A stretch of 64,000 nt of DNA from Prostheceraeus crozeri (GCA_907163375.1 CAJQUW010016997.1:34415-98414), one strand, 5' to 3'. Positions 1 to 10,945 are shown, counted from the first letter of the stretch. A program made the numbers and translations. The notes: generated by a model not told the origin, from the letters alone.

Positions 1-144
1 ACTCGGTAATGTTTATTGAATGTTTACTAAGAAATATTTATTAACATTATACATGTGTACACGAAATCGTATTTTACATACCATAATAATTTAGCATATA
101 TTAGAGGGTAAATATTAGCATAATCTGCCGTTCATCATTTTCAG

Positions 145-285
145 GGAAAAGAAAACTTGACACCTGATGAACAATTGGCTCTAAATGATCGGCTGGCTCA
201 TCGTCCTCATGTAGCTCGTCAAAATTATCAAGCTACCACTGCACTTTTAGCGAATGCAGGAAGTGGCTTAGTTCACAAACTGACG
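145..285 (+). CDS. Exon with tyrosine-recombinase-like C-terminal motif
   Basis: The exon follows TTTTCAG (acceptor ending at 144) and ends at the donor GTAAGT at 286. It encodes 47 residues without a stop. The peptide has LTPDEQLALNDRLAHR and then PHVARQNY, so a histidine is followed some ten residues later by a tyrosine. In Crypton-like and related tyrosine recombinases the active-site end has a G/A-H-x(3)-V-x(4)-Y pattern. The match is by eye over about 25 residues and could be coincidence. Upstream exons lie outside the window. Confidence 0.6.
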
Positions 286-3200
286 GTAAGTAGATTTCGT
301 TAATTCGAATTGGCCATTGATGGTTCGTCCGTTTATCGAAAACATGTTTCTATGAGAACTACCTTAACTCCCTTCGATAGCCTGTAAATTTTAAAGTTAT
401 CAGTGTAAAATTTGGGCTCCAAAAAATTGGAGATTAAAAGAAATTATTCGATTATGTCGCGTCAATGGTGGTAATTAATAACTTCCAACCTTATCTTTGC
501 AGGAGTCAACATCCTACCAAGCAGATGAGAAAAATAATGCACAGGTAAAAATGTTTGCAGATGAAATTGATTCTTGAAATTCGCATTTCATTTACGAATC
601 AACCTGTCTGTGTGGCGGTAATTAACAAACTTTCCAACCTTATCTTTCCAGGAGTCAGTATCGTTTTACCAAACCCAAGCAGATGAAAAGATGAATTCAC
701 AGGTAAAAAATTGTAGATGAAATTGATTCTTGAAATTAACAAACTTTCCAACCTCATCTTTCCAGGAGTCAGTATCGTTCTACCAAACCCAAGCAGATGA
801 AAAGATGAATTCACAGGTAAAAAATTGTAGATGAAATTGATTCTTGAAATTAACAAACTTTCCAACCTTATCTTTCCAGGAGTCAGTATCGTTCTACCAA
901 ACCCAAGCAGATGAAAAGATGAATGCACAGGTAAAAATGTTTGCAGATGAAATTGATTCTTGAAATTCGCATTTCATTTACGAATCAATCCTGTCTGTGT
1001 GGCGGTAATTAACAAACTTTCCAACCTTATCTTTGCAGGAGTCAGTATCGTTATACCAAACCCAAGCAGATGAAAAGATGAATTCACAGGTAAAAAATTG
1101 TAGATGAAATTGATTCATGAAATTCGTATTTCATTTAACACATTAACGCATGACCCCTTAAAATTTTAATTATCATGTGATAAAGAATTAATATCTTCAA
1201 TAGAATTGTTTAATCATTACAAAAATATATTTTGAATATTATTCAACAACTACACGTGTAAGATTTTGAATGTTCCTTATACGGAACAACATGCGTTACT
1301 ATAAAGTTTTTTCAAAAGTCAGTAATGTTCAAAATTAATCTCAGTTCTTCGAATGAAACAATTTGAAGCATGACTTCGGATGCAAATTCACATCACACTT
1401 CAAGCACTTATAACTTGCATTTTTTTGGCAATATCGACACCTGTTTTGTTTCTCAGTATAATCAATCACGTGATTGATTCCATCAAATCTAGAGGATGGA
1501 GCAACTGTCGCTTTTCTTTTTCGAGAGTTGTATGGAGCAAACTCTCTGCAACACTTGTCCGGAAATTACTTAAATCTCTTTTTCCTGATTGGACATTCGA
1601 CCGGTACAAAATCCAGCTGTTGGTTATTGCCAAATCGAACAAGTAAATAAAAATGGGAAAAAAGCACTTTTTTGAAAATGAATTAGTATCGGCACGAATT
1701 TTCTGATATTTGTCGCTCGAAGATTGAGCATTTGCAGGCACAAAATGCAGCCTTGAGAAGATCGCCTCAAAGCGATTCACACTTATTGAATCAGATATTG
1801 CAGTGTTATGCTTGATAGAGTTCTTGCTCCAATAGTCTCTTCGTCTCGACTGACAATTCACACCAGAGGCAGCCATAACACCTAAGACTGCCAAGAGTTC
1901 ACTCCTCGGAATTTCAGTATTAGAATAGTCCCCTGTTTGAGGTAAAATAAAATCGATGATGCTATCACCCCAGAGTAGTTTGAAATATGATAAAGCATCA
2001 TTATCCAATGATTCAAATAACGTCGATGTATCTTTACTCTTTTCGAAACGAAATTGTTCATTTATATTTTCTGATACCCATCCCATTATTTTCCTTTTCT
2101 TCGTTGGAGGAGCTTTTTTCTTCATCACCACTCTCTGTCTGATACATCACCATTGTGCGGAGGATGAATGATGATATCCGTGATGTCTCCATCATCAATA
2201 TTGTCAAGCGCATCATTCAACCTGAAAAATTGCTGAAGAAGTGTAGACTAACTCTGCTGCCTATACCTATGTACAGTAGTACCAGCTGATCGAAGCGTAC
2301 CGAAGCAATTAAATTTTATTTCAGAACCTGATTAGATGAATCATTAATTACTATATTTTTAGGTAGTAATGCGAAAGTTTTCATAAGACTTTTCAAGCTC
2401 ACAATTACGATGTACGATTGCCGAGGGGTGTACTGCACGGCAGTTTGATACTGAGGTGATGGGTACGAGCCGGCATGGAAATAATTTTTGAAAAATCCAA
2501 AACATGCATTCAAATTTAACTATAGTTATTTCAAGCTTGGTTCAGATATTCTTCTTTATCCTTATGTCATGAAACTCGAGACTAAGTGATACAAAAGTTA
2601 GATAACAAATTCCTGTTTTATTCACACTTACGCATATTATTCCGTAAAAAGAACAATCGAAATGTAAGATTAGGCTATACACTGCAAATGATATTTGTTA
2701 TCTGTAGCTGTTCCATATTACTCCTTTGGATATCATAATATTATCGTAGCTATTTTTTATTGGTTACAATTCATCATTCTTACCTTTTTATTGTGTTAAC
2801 TTTCGCAAGTCGAAAACGTGCACCATCCATATTCAAACGACGTTTTGAAAAGTTTGAATTTGCCGCCAGACGTTAAAATTGAAAGCTCTTAGATGAAAAA
2901 TGTTTGAATGGGTATCAAGTACACTATGTAATATAATAAAGTGATTTAATGCATTCGACAAAGTACGAGATAGATTCAAAGTATCACAAGGAAATGTTCC
3001 TTATACGGAACATCATGCGTAAATGGGTTAAGAATCAACCCTGTCCGTGTGGCGGTAATTAACAAACTTTCCAACCTCATCTTTGCAGGAGTCAGTATCG
3101 TTTTACCAAACCCAAGCAGATGAAAAGATGAATTCACAGGTAAAAAATTGTAGATGAAATTGATTCTTGAAATTCGCATTTCATTTACGAATCAACCCTG

Positions 3201-6200
3201 TCTGTGTGGCGGTAATTAACAAACTTTCCAACCTCATCTTTGCAGGAGTCAGTATCGTTTTACCAAACCCAAGCAGATGAAAAGATGAATGCACAGGTAA
3301 AAAATTGTAGATGAAATTGATTCTTGAAATTCGCATTTCATTTACGAATCAACCCTGTCTGTGTGGCGGTAATTAGTAAACTTTCCAACCTCATCTTTGC
3401 AGGAGTCAGTATCGTTCTACCAAACCCAAGCAGATGAAAAGATGAATGCACAGGTAAAAAATTGTAGATGAAATTGATTCTTGAAATTCGCATTTCATTT
3501 ACGAATCAACCCTGTCTGTGTGGCGGTAATTAACAAACTTTCCAACCTTATCTTTGCAGGAGTCAGTATCGTTCTACCAAACCCAAGCAGATGAAAAGAT
3601 GAATGCACAGGTAAAAAATTGTAGATGAAATTGATTCTTGAAATTAACAAACTTTCCAACCTCATCTTTCCAGGAGTCAGTATCGTTCTACCAAACCCAA
3701 GCAGATGAAAAGATGAATTCACAGGTAAAAAATTGTAGATTAAATTGATTCTTGAAATTCGCATTTCATTTACGAATCAACCCTGTCTGTGTGGCGGTAA
3801 TTAACAAACTTTCCAACCTCATCTTTCCAGGAGTCAGTATCGTTTTACCAAACCCAAGCAGATGAAAAGATGAATGCACAGGTAAAAAATTGTAGATGAA
3901 ATTGATTCTTGAAATTCGCATTTCATTTACGAATCAACCCTGTCTGTGTGGCGGTAATTAACAAACTTTCCAACCTTATCTTTGCAGGAGTCAGTATCGT
4001 TCTACCAAACCCAAACAGATGAAAAGATGAATGCACAGGTAAAAAATTGTAGATTAAATTGATTCTTGAAATTAACAAACTTTCCAACCTCATCTTTCCA
4101 GGAGTCAGTATCGTTTTACCAAACCCAAGCAGATGAAAAGATGAATGCACAGGTAAAAAATTGTAGATGAAATTGATTCTTGAAATTCGCATTTCATTTA
4201 CGAATCAACCCTGTCTGTGTGGCGGTAATTAACAAACTTTCCAACCTTATCTTTGCAGGAGTCAGTATCGTTTTACCAAACCCAAGCAGATGAAAAGATG
4301 AATTCACAGGTAAAAAATTGTAGATGAAATTGATTCTTGAAATTAACAAACTTTCCAACCTCATCTTTCCAGGAGTCAGTATCGTTCTACCAAACCCAAG
4401 CAGATGAAAAGATGAATTCACAGGTAAAAAATTGTAGATGAAATTGATTCTTGAAATTCGCATTTCATTTACGAATCAACCCTGTCTGTGTGGCGGTAAT
4501 TAACAAACTTTCCAACCTCATCTTTCCAGGAGTCAGTATCGTTCTACCAAACCCAAGCAGATGAAAAGATGAATTCACAGGTAAAAAATTGTAGATGAAA
4601 TTGATTCTTGAAATTCGCATTTCATTTACGAATCAACCCTGTCTGTGTGGCGGTAATTAACAAACTTTCCAACCTTATCTTTGCAGGAGTCAGTATCGTT
4701 CTACCAAACCCAAGCAGATGAAAAGATGAATGCACAGGTAAAAAATTGTAGATGAAATTGATTCTTGAAATTCGCATTTCATTTACGAATCAACCCTGTC
4801 TGTGTGGCGGTAATTAACAAACTTTCCAACCTCATCTTTGCAGGAGTCAGTATCGTTATACCAAACCCAAGCAGATGAAAAGATGAATGCAAAGGTAAAA
4901 AATTGTAGATTAAATTGATTCTTGAAATTCGCATTTCATTTACGAATCAACCCTGTCTGTGTGGCGGTAATTAACAAACTTTCCAACCTCATCTTTCCAG
5001 GAGTCAGTATCGTTCTACCAAACCCAAGCAGATGAAAAGATGAATGCACAGGTAAAAAATTGTAGATTAAATTGATTCTTGAAATTCGCATTTCATTTAC
5101 GAATCAACCCTGTCTGTGTGGCGGTAATTAACAAACTTTCCAACCTCATCTTTGCAGGAGTCAGTATCGTTTTACCAAACCCAAGCAGATGAAAAGATGA
5201 ATTCACAGGTAAAAAATTGTAGATGAAATTGATTCTTGAAATTCGCATTTCATTTACGAATCAACCCTGTCTGTGTGGCGGTAATTAACAAACTTTCCAA
5301 CCTTATCTTTGCAGGAGTCAGTATCGTTCTACCAAACCCAAGCAGATGAAAAGATGAATGCACAGGTAAAAAATTGTAGATTAAATTGATTCTTGAAATT
5401 CGCATTTCATTTACGAATCAACCCTGTCTGTGTGGCGGTAATTAACAAACTTTCCAACCTCATCTTTGCAGGAGTCAGTATCGTTATACCAAACCCAAGC
5501 AGATGAAAAGATGAATGCACAGGTAAAAAATTGTAGATGAAATTGATTCTTGAAATTCGCATTTCATTTACGAATCAACCCTGTCTGTGTGGCGGTAATT
5601 AACAAACTTTCCAACCTCATCTTTGCAGGAGTCAGTATCGTTTTACCAAACCCAAACAGATGAAAAGATGAATGCACAGGTAAAAAATTGTAGATGAAAT
5701 TGATTCTTGAAATTCGCATTTCATTTACGAATCAACCCTGTCTGTGTGGCGGTAATTAACAAACTTTCCAACCTCATCTTTGCAGGAGTCAGTATCGTTT
5801 TACCAAACCCAAGCAGATGAAAAGATGAATTCACAGGTAAAAAATTGTAGATGAAATTGATTCTTGAAATTAACAAACTTTCCAACCTCATCTTTCCAGG
5901 AGTCAGTATCGTTCTACCAAACCCAAGCAGATGAAAAGATGAATTCACAGGTAAAAAATTGTAGATGAAATTGATTCTTGAAATTCGCATTTCATTTACG
6001 AATCAACCCTGTCTGTGTGGCGGTAATTAATAAACTTTCCAACCTCATCTTTGCAGGAGTCAGTATCGTTTTACCAAACCCAAGCAGATGAAAAGATGAA
6101 TGCACAGGTAAAAAATTGTAGATGAAATTGATTCTTGAAATTCGCATTTCATTTACGAATCAACCCTGTCTGTGTGGCGGTAATTAACAAACTTTCCAAC

Positions 6201-8032
6201 CTTATCTTTGCAGGAGTCAGTATCGTTCTACCAAACCCAAGCAGATGAAAAAATGAATGCACAGGTAAGTTATGGATAGGCATGCGAACTATAGTATCCA
6301 TCGAATAAGTTTTGGAAGTCAAGGTAACTTAGCTTTTACTATCAACCGAAGAGAATATTGCGCTATAACTGACAATTTTGAACGACTGACGTTGAAGTTG
6401 TACATTATTATCGAAGTAAAATTATCGAAAATATTAAATTGTTGAGCTAAATCTTGTATCTTTTTTTGTTTAGCAGAAAATTCCACCAAGATTAAAATTG
6501 AGAAGAACTCGCAAGTGGAGCACCAAGGCCCTGTTGATGTGGGCGTCTTCCGAAGAACAAGTGAGTTGAAATTGAATGAAAAGCTTGTAGTGTATATGAT
6601 TGTTGATATCGGTAGATGTCGAATTGATATGTCAATACCTTAACTAGCCATAGCTATTATGTTGTGAAAGAAAAATCATAAATTACGTACTATATTGATC
6701 GATTACCGATGTCGAGTGCGACAGTGTCGCGAATTATCTGCTCTTGTTGATATTTTTCAACGTTATCTAACCCCTTCGCTCCTGAAACGTATGTATATGT
6801 CCAAACATTTTCTTTAGTTAATGTTGGTCCTGACTGTGACCAGGCCAGAACACACATCAATAGCTTTATGTGTGTCTCAGAGCCAGAGCCCTCGACAATG
6901 ATTGTCATTGACAAACGATCATCATCAATTAATCAGAAGCAACTGTCGCTAGGCATCATGATATGAAGAGCCCTGTAATTCGGATCAAAGACCAGGCCTA
7001 TTACATATTGGCATCATATCACTTAATTGCAGCCACCTATTTAAGAATTAAGCTCAAAAATTGTTCCTCTATCCTTGATAGAGCTTATTGGACCGCGGGT
7101 AGGCCCTACGTAAATTTCACATCTTGACACAATAGTGGCCTGCATATAAGTGTTTTGAAATGCCTTCCTTTGCCAATCGATTGTATGCTTTTCTACAAGC
7201 ACACACATACATGTTACAAACGTGAAAATTTTCCGCAATTTTACGGATTTCCGCCAAAATGAGGTTAAAGCCATCATCCTTGAGATTCGCTCAAAAATGT
7301 AGAATTGAAATAAGAGGGGTGGGGGAGTAGGTTTGTGATGGAATGAGTGGTCTAATTTTATGTGTCAAGTAAGCCATAACAGCATTTTTGCTCAGACATA
7401 CATGTAGTACCTTTTTCCTATTTTATTTATTATTATTGAGAATGTGCTCAGTCGGATTGAAATATGTCATTTGTACAAATGTTTGCATTGGTTCTTTCTA
7501 GAAAAGGCTGATATAGATATTGAGCTACATACAGAACCTAATAATCATAGTTTAAGCAAATGAAGAATAGAATGGATAAAGGACAATAGTCGATTTGTCA
7601 CGCTTGACCAAATAATCAATAACTTTGCAGTAACTTCAAATTAAGGTGGGACAAAAATTGGCAATAATTATTCAATGGATCAAGTCATTAGTTTAATATT
7701 GACAGTGAAAGACGAAAACTGCAACAAAATTCCTGTACTTAATCTGTGAATGGAAGCTGGAAATTCGCGTTATAATTGTAGATTGCTTCAGTCAAAATGA
7801 CTTACTATTTTATTCTTCTGATCTCTACATAACTGGTACTCCTTATTTTTTACAGAAAAAGATCAGCGGGGAAGCAGACAACAACACCTGCAGCAGTTGC
7901 ACTGTCAATTTTTTTGACTACACTGGTCCGGATTGGTGTAGTTGCACTGTCTGCGAGAAATGGTATTGCGGACTTTGCTACAAATATCAGAAGAAGTTCG
8001 TGTGCGGCAATTGTATGCCCAATTGGTATTAA
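145..8032 (+). CDS. 3' part of a multi-exon gene with a tandem micro-exon array
   Basis: The gene is 5'-incomplete. Exons I can support are 145-285 (47 codons), 503-544 (14 codons), 26 copies of a 51-nt exon between 652 and 6264, 6477-6560 (28 codons) and 7856-8032 (57 codons plus TAA). Every exon is a whole number of codons, every junction is phase 0, and each has AG before and GT after, so one open frame of about 588 residues runs through. Exon 1 has an H(x)4V(x)4Y pattern like the C-terminal end of tyrosine-recombinase-type proteins; this is a weak resemblance. The centre is a 17-residue peptide repeat. The end is a basic stretch and a cysteine-rich finger. The cellular role is unknown. 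The combination suggests a gene derived from a transposable element, or a transposable-element gene with an expanded repeat; that is inference. Exon structure is more certain than function. Confidence 0.7.
503..544 (+). CDS. 42-nt divergent founder-like copy of the repeated exon
   Basis: This exon encodes ESTSYQADEKNNAQ. It aligns with the 17-residue repeat but lacks three internal codons and differs at two or three positions. It follows TTATCTTTGCAG and is followed by GTAAAA. It sits at the 5' edge of the array and may preserve the exon's form before it was amplified. Confidence 0.75.
1139..3027 (-). mobile_element. Non-autonomous piggyBac-type element inserted in an array intron
   Basis: TTAA lies at 1135-1138 and 3028-3031. 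The left end reads TTAACACATTAACGCATGA, and the reverse complement of the right end reads TTAACCCATTTACGCATGA (17 of 19 identical). TTAA target sites are the hallmark of piggyBac transposition. A second internal motif, TTCCTTATACGGAAC followed by AxCATGCGT, occurs near both ends (about 1271 and 2998). Removing the element and one TTAA leaves an intron of exactly 106 nt, the standard array length. Inside is a degraded transposase on the minus strand. The splice sites of the host intron are untouched. Confidence 0.85.
1466..2235 (-). pseudogene. piggyBac transposase relic lacking the catalytic core
   Basis: Read from high to low coordinates, an acidic N-terminal stretch (DNIDDGDITDII...) is followed by a probable frameshift near 2125. 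Next comes the N-terminal half of a PGBD/DDE_Tnp_1_7 protein, including a DYWS motif and RFEAIFSRLHF. The frame then jumps to the far C-terminal helix (FIYLFDLAITNSWILYR), so the region that should carry the three catalytic aspartates is missing. The product could not be an active transposase. The element probably moved using an enzyme encoded elsewhere. Members of this family are usually around 550-600 aa, whereas this open stretch is 221 aa. Confidence 0.8.
6477..6560 (+). CDS. Basic exon downstream of the micro-exon array
   Basis: The acceptor TTTAGCAG ends at 6476 (TTTAG at 6473 would add one Gln codon). The donor GTGAGT starts at 6561. The 28 codons are in phase 0 with both neighbours. 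The peptide begins KIPPRLKLRRTRKWSTK and is rich in Arg and Lys, compatible with nucleic-acid binding or a nuclear-localisation signal. No family is recognised. Confidence 0.65.
6561..7855 (+). other. Intron, nothing else recognised
   Basis: The intron runs from GTGAGT at 6561 to TTTTTTACAG at 7855. I see no convincing exon, RNA gene or transposon end within it. Short open frames on the minus strand here lack recognisable motifs. Confidence 0.5.
7856..8032 (+). CDS. Terminal exon encoding a cysteine-rich PHD-like finger
   Basis: The exon follows TTTTTTACAG and runs 57 codons to TAA at 8030-8032. Cysteines fall in pairs: CSSC, then DWCSCTVC, then KWYCGLC, and finally CGNC. The W-x-C-x2-C-x3-W-Y-C-x2-C arrangement resembles PHD-type fingers, where the position after WY is usually His and here is Cys. 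Such fingers are common at the C-termini of transposon-encoded and chromatin proteins. Zinc binding is inferred from the pattern, and the exact fold is unknown. Confidence 0.65.
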   Translation, partial: KKISGEADNNTCSSCTVNFFDYTGPDWCSCTVCEKWYCGLCYKYQKKFVCGNCMPNWY

Positions 8033-8451
8033 CGTTTCATGTTGCTGATCCATCGATATTCTTGATCGTTCCAATAGATTTCAGGTCAATATACCATTTT
8101 GAACCTATCAACTATTCTGAATTATTGCATGTACCGGGTACTTCAAAATCGTTTTGACAATCTTGGCACCCATAATCAAAACTAATTGATACATAAGTAT
8201 ATTGGTTAATTAGAACAGTAACAATGATTGGAGATAATCTAAAATAATTTCGGTTCTACTGTCGTGTCGAACCTAATAAGCTTATAGCAACGTATTTGCT
8301 TGAGAATTTTTTTGATAGGCCATCACACTATATTGTACATGATCACGAGTATGGTCATAAATAAGTAATAATAATACATGTGATAAGTTTTATTCCGGAA
8401 TGACAAACGCATGACGGATTTTATTTGACAAAGGAGCAAGTGTATCAGAAG
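8033..8451. other. 3' flank of the micro-exon gene, nothing recognised
   Basis: AT-rich sequence between the stop codon and the hAT element. It may contain the 3' untranslated region, but I see no clear AATAAA signal close to the stop. Confidence 0.4.
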
Positions 8452-8861
8452 TAGGGTTGTAATCCCGGGAAATCCCGGTCCCGAAATCCCGGGATTTGGG
8501 GTATTTTTTCCAATCCCGATCCCGGGATTATATGTCTAGAAATCTCGGGACTTTTTAAATTTACTATACCCCTGATTGACCGTTTTTGTGTTAACCTACG
8601 GGAGTGAGCACAATTCTACGGGAGTGTTACAATTCTAAAGTACAGTATTAAGTTTTACATACGCTAGCTGCTCTCCAAGTTGGAAGTAGTATGCTTGTTT
8701 TGTATACTTATATGCGCCTTTGTAATAACTGTGTTTCGATTTACTTTTTGAAATATACGGTCTGACGCCATCTTGCGAAACGAATGTTCGACATTGACGC
8801 TCTACGTTACCAATAACAGTCGGTGAAACCAGTCGGTACATCATTCTGTTGGCAGCGGTGC

Positions 8862-9053
8862 GCGATTTACGACTTCAGGAATTACGAGCATCTTCAGTGC
8901 ATATTCTTCGTTCATTTACTACGATTCAGTGCTACGAATCATTACTTATCCGATTTACGACTTCAGGAATTACGAGCATCTTCAGTGCATATTCTTCGTT
9001 CATTTTCTGTCATTATTTACTACGATTCAGTGCTACGAATCATTACTTATCCT
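8862..9053 (+). repeat. Tandem duplication in the hAT 5' leader
   Basis: A block of about 90 bp beginning CGATTTACGACTTCAGGAAT near 8862 recurs near 8951. A sub-block with TACGATTCAGTGCTACGAAT occurs near 8919 and again near 9020. The duplication lies between the left end and the transposase ATG. The reading frame stays open through it, but I place the start downstream. Confidence 0.7.
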
Positions 9054-9088
9054 GTTGTCATCGCAATTTTTACACTTTTACCGCCCTA

Positions 9089-10945
9089 ATGTCGAACTTT
9101 GAAGAAGTCGGTGCTAAAAGAAAGTCAGAGGTGTGGCAGCATTTTTTGTTCTGCAAAAGCACAGAAAAAGCAAAGTGTAAATTGTGTCAAACAATTTTGA
9201 AAACTTCTGGGTCCAGCACAAAGGGACTTATAATTCACTTGAAGTCAAAGCACAAGATTGAAGTGAAGTCTTGCCTGGACGTTGAGGATCGGCCAAAACC
9301 CAAAATCAGAAAAATTGATTCATTCTTCAAGTCAAAAAAACCCAGCCTGGAAGAACTACTGAGCCAGCTAACTGCTGTGGATGGCCTCACATTCAATCAA
9401 ATTGCCAGAAGTGAGAGACTGCATCGAGCATTTAAGGCTGATGGTTATGTCCTACCCACATCACACCAACATGTTCGTAATCTGGTGATCAAGAACTTCG
9501 AAAATGTCAAGAAGTTGGTCAAGGAAGAGCTTGATGAAATCAAACTGAACAATGGTCGTTTTTCTATCACGTTTGACGAGTCGACATCTGTAAGGAGTCG
9601 ACGTTATATGAACATAAATTGTCATTTTCAAGGAGGGTTTCATTCACTAGGACTGCTCCGCATTCATGGCAGCGTGGACACAAAAAAAGCAGTCAGGTTG
9701 GTTGAGGATCGACTAAATTGCTTTGGCCTTGACATGAATACAGATATTGTTTCTATGATCACTGATGGTGCCAGTATGATGGTGAAGTTTGGAAAAGAAA
9801 CAAGTCCACTCCATGTGATCTGCTATGCTCATGCGATCCATTTGGCCATTTGTGATGTCTTGTACAAAAGACAACCAAGTGCAGCATTCAGTGATGACCT
9901 TGACTCTGACAGTGGCAGCGCTGAGGAGGAAGGAACGGATGATGAAAAACAGGCTGAAGAGGTTGACAGAGCTCCGACTTTGTCTCCGAGCATTCAGTTC
10001 ATAGTCGAGAAAGTTCGAAAAATTGTGAAAATATTCCGAAGATCCCCTGTGAAAAATGATGATGCTCTTCAGCCATTTGTCCTGGAGGCATTAGGCAAAG
10101 AAAAGAAGCTACAGCTGGATTGCAAGACCAGGTGGAACAGTTTGCTATCAATGCTAGAGAGGTTTTATGAACTTAGAAAAGAGATAAAAATGGCTTTAGT
10201 TCAGCTGGACATTCAGTTTGAATTGACTGAGGATGACATGATGATTATTAAAGAACTGTGTGATGCTCTGGCTCCTATCAAAGTTGCTGTGGAAGCACTC
10301 TCCAGTGAGGATGCAGACATTCTTTTGGCAGAAAAAGTAATTGCATTTACGTTGAAAAAGCTTGGTGAACAAGGAACTAAAATCGGCCAGGACTTGAAGA
10401 ACAGGTTTGAAGCTCGAATTGAGGAACGCCGCAATGCTGAACTTGTCCATCTTTTGAAATATTTGAAGAATGCTTCTTACCTTGATCAATCTCAAGATCA
10501 ATTTGGACATAAAGTTAAACGTCCCAAAATTGCTGCTCTGGCCACCAATATCTTACAAAGACTATTTCTTCATTGTGATGGCAATGAAGACAACCCTGAA
10601 GACATTAAGGTTGACGGTGCCATGGAAGTACTTGACCAAGAAAAGCCAATGACTTTAGCTCAGGAGCTTCATGCTTTTGTGGAAGATGACGAAACAGAAG
10701 ATACCAAAAACACTGACCTGAGCTCTCGTGTGGTCCAAAAAGAGATGTTGTTGTACGAGACAAGCAAAAGAAGGCCTGAAAATCTTGAAAGGTTGTTTAC
10801 TGCTCTTAAAACTATTAAGCCTACATCAGTTGAGGCCGAAAGGGCCTTTTCTGCCCTTGGATATTTTGCTAACAAAATCAGGAGTCAAATGAATGATGAC
10901 ACTCTAGATGCTCTCATATTTCTGCGGCAATATTACAAAAAATAA
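9089..10945 (+). CDS. hAT transposase, apparently intact (618 aa)
   Basis: This enzyme would cut and paste the surrounding element. The first in-frame ATG (MSNFEEVG) gives a normal N-terminus. A BED-type zinc finger follows at residues ~10-55 (WQHFLF...CKLC...HLKSKH). The catalytic region includes TFDEST near residue 165, MITDGASM near 225, and a C-x2-H motif in VICYAHAIHL near 245. An acidic insertion lies around residues 268-290. Near the C-terminus SVEAERAFSALG supplies the conserved Glu and the hAT dimerisation domain (NDDTLDALIFLRQYY). The stop codon overlaps AATAAA at 10941-10946, so the polyadenylation signal sits on the stop. No frameshift or internal stop is seen. The frame extends upstream to 8849 without an ATG. 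Confidence 0.9.
   Translation: MSNFEEVGAKRKSEVWQHFLFCKSTEKAKCKLCQTILKTSGSSTKGLIIHLKSKHKIEVKSCLDVEDRPKPKIRKIDSFFKSKKPSLEELLSQLTAVDGLTFNQIARSERLHRAFKADGYVLPTSHQHVRNLVIKNFENVKKLVKEELDEIKLNNGRFSITFDESTSVRSRRYMNINCHFQGGFHSLGLLRIHGSVDTKKAVRLVEDRLNCFGLDMNTDIVSMITDGASMMVKFGKETSPLHVICYAHAIHLAICDVLYKRQPSAAFSDDLDSDSGSAEEEGTDDEKQAEEVDRAPTLSPSIQFIVEKVRKIVKIFRRSPVKNDDALQPFVLEALGKEKKLQLDCKTRWNSLLSMLERFYELRKEIKMALVQLDIQFELTEDDMMIIKELCDALAPIKVAVEALSSEDADILLAEKVIAFTLKKLGEQGTKIGQDLKNRFEARIEERRNAELVHLLKYLKNASYLDQSQDQFGHKVKRPKIAALATNILQRLFLHCDGNEDNPEDIKVDGAMEVLDQEKPMTLAQELHAFVEDDETEDTKNTDLSSRVVQKEMLLYETSKRRPENLERLFTALKTIKPTSVEAERAFSALGYFANKIRSQMNDDTLDALIFLRQYYKK

Larger units (their letters stand above)
652..6264 (+). 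repeat. Tandem array of 26 symmetric 51-nt micro-exons with their introns
   Basis: Copies of the exon start at 652, 766, 880, 1039, 3089, 3246, 3403, 3560, 3674, 3831, 3988, 4102, 4259, 4373, 4530, 4687, 4844, 5001, 5158, 5315, 5472, 5629, 5786, 5900, 6057 and 6214. Each is 51 nt and encodes ESVSFYQTQADEKMNAQ or a close variant. Residue 16 is Ala or Ser (11 Ser copies), residue 5 is Leu in the copies at 1039, 4844 and 5472, residue 10 is Thr at 3988 and 5629, and residue 17 is Lys at 4844. Acceptors read TTTGCAG or TTTCCAG. The usual repeat period is 157 bp (106-nt intron), with six units of 114 bp (63-nt intron). Introns are as alike as exons, which points to recent unequal crossing-over or conversion. 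One intron is enlarged to 1999 nt by a piggyBac insertion. Confidence 0.85.

Noticed and set aside
599-6000. Minus-strand open frames of 67-109 codons through the micro-exon array
   Set aside because: They are antisense to spliced exons, repeat because the units repeat, and cover the introns too. The plus-strand exons have splice sites and phase agreement.
503-6264. CRISPR-like array
   Set aside because: Units are whole 114- or 157-bp tandem repeats with exon and splice signals, not short repeats with unique spacers, and the DNA is eukaryotic.
8849-9088. 80-codon N-terminal extension of the hAT transposase
   Set aside because: It starts at TTG, runs through a duplicated leader and precedes a good ATG just before the BED finger.
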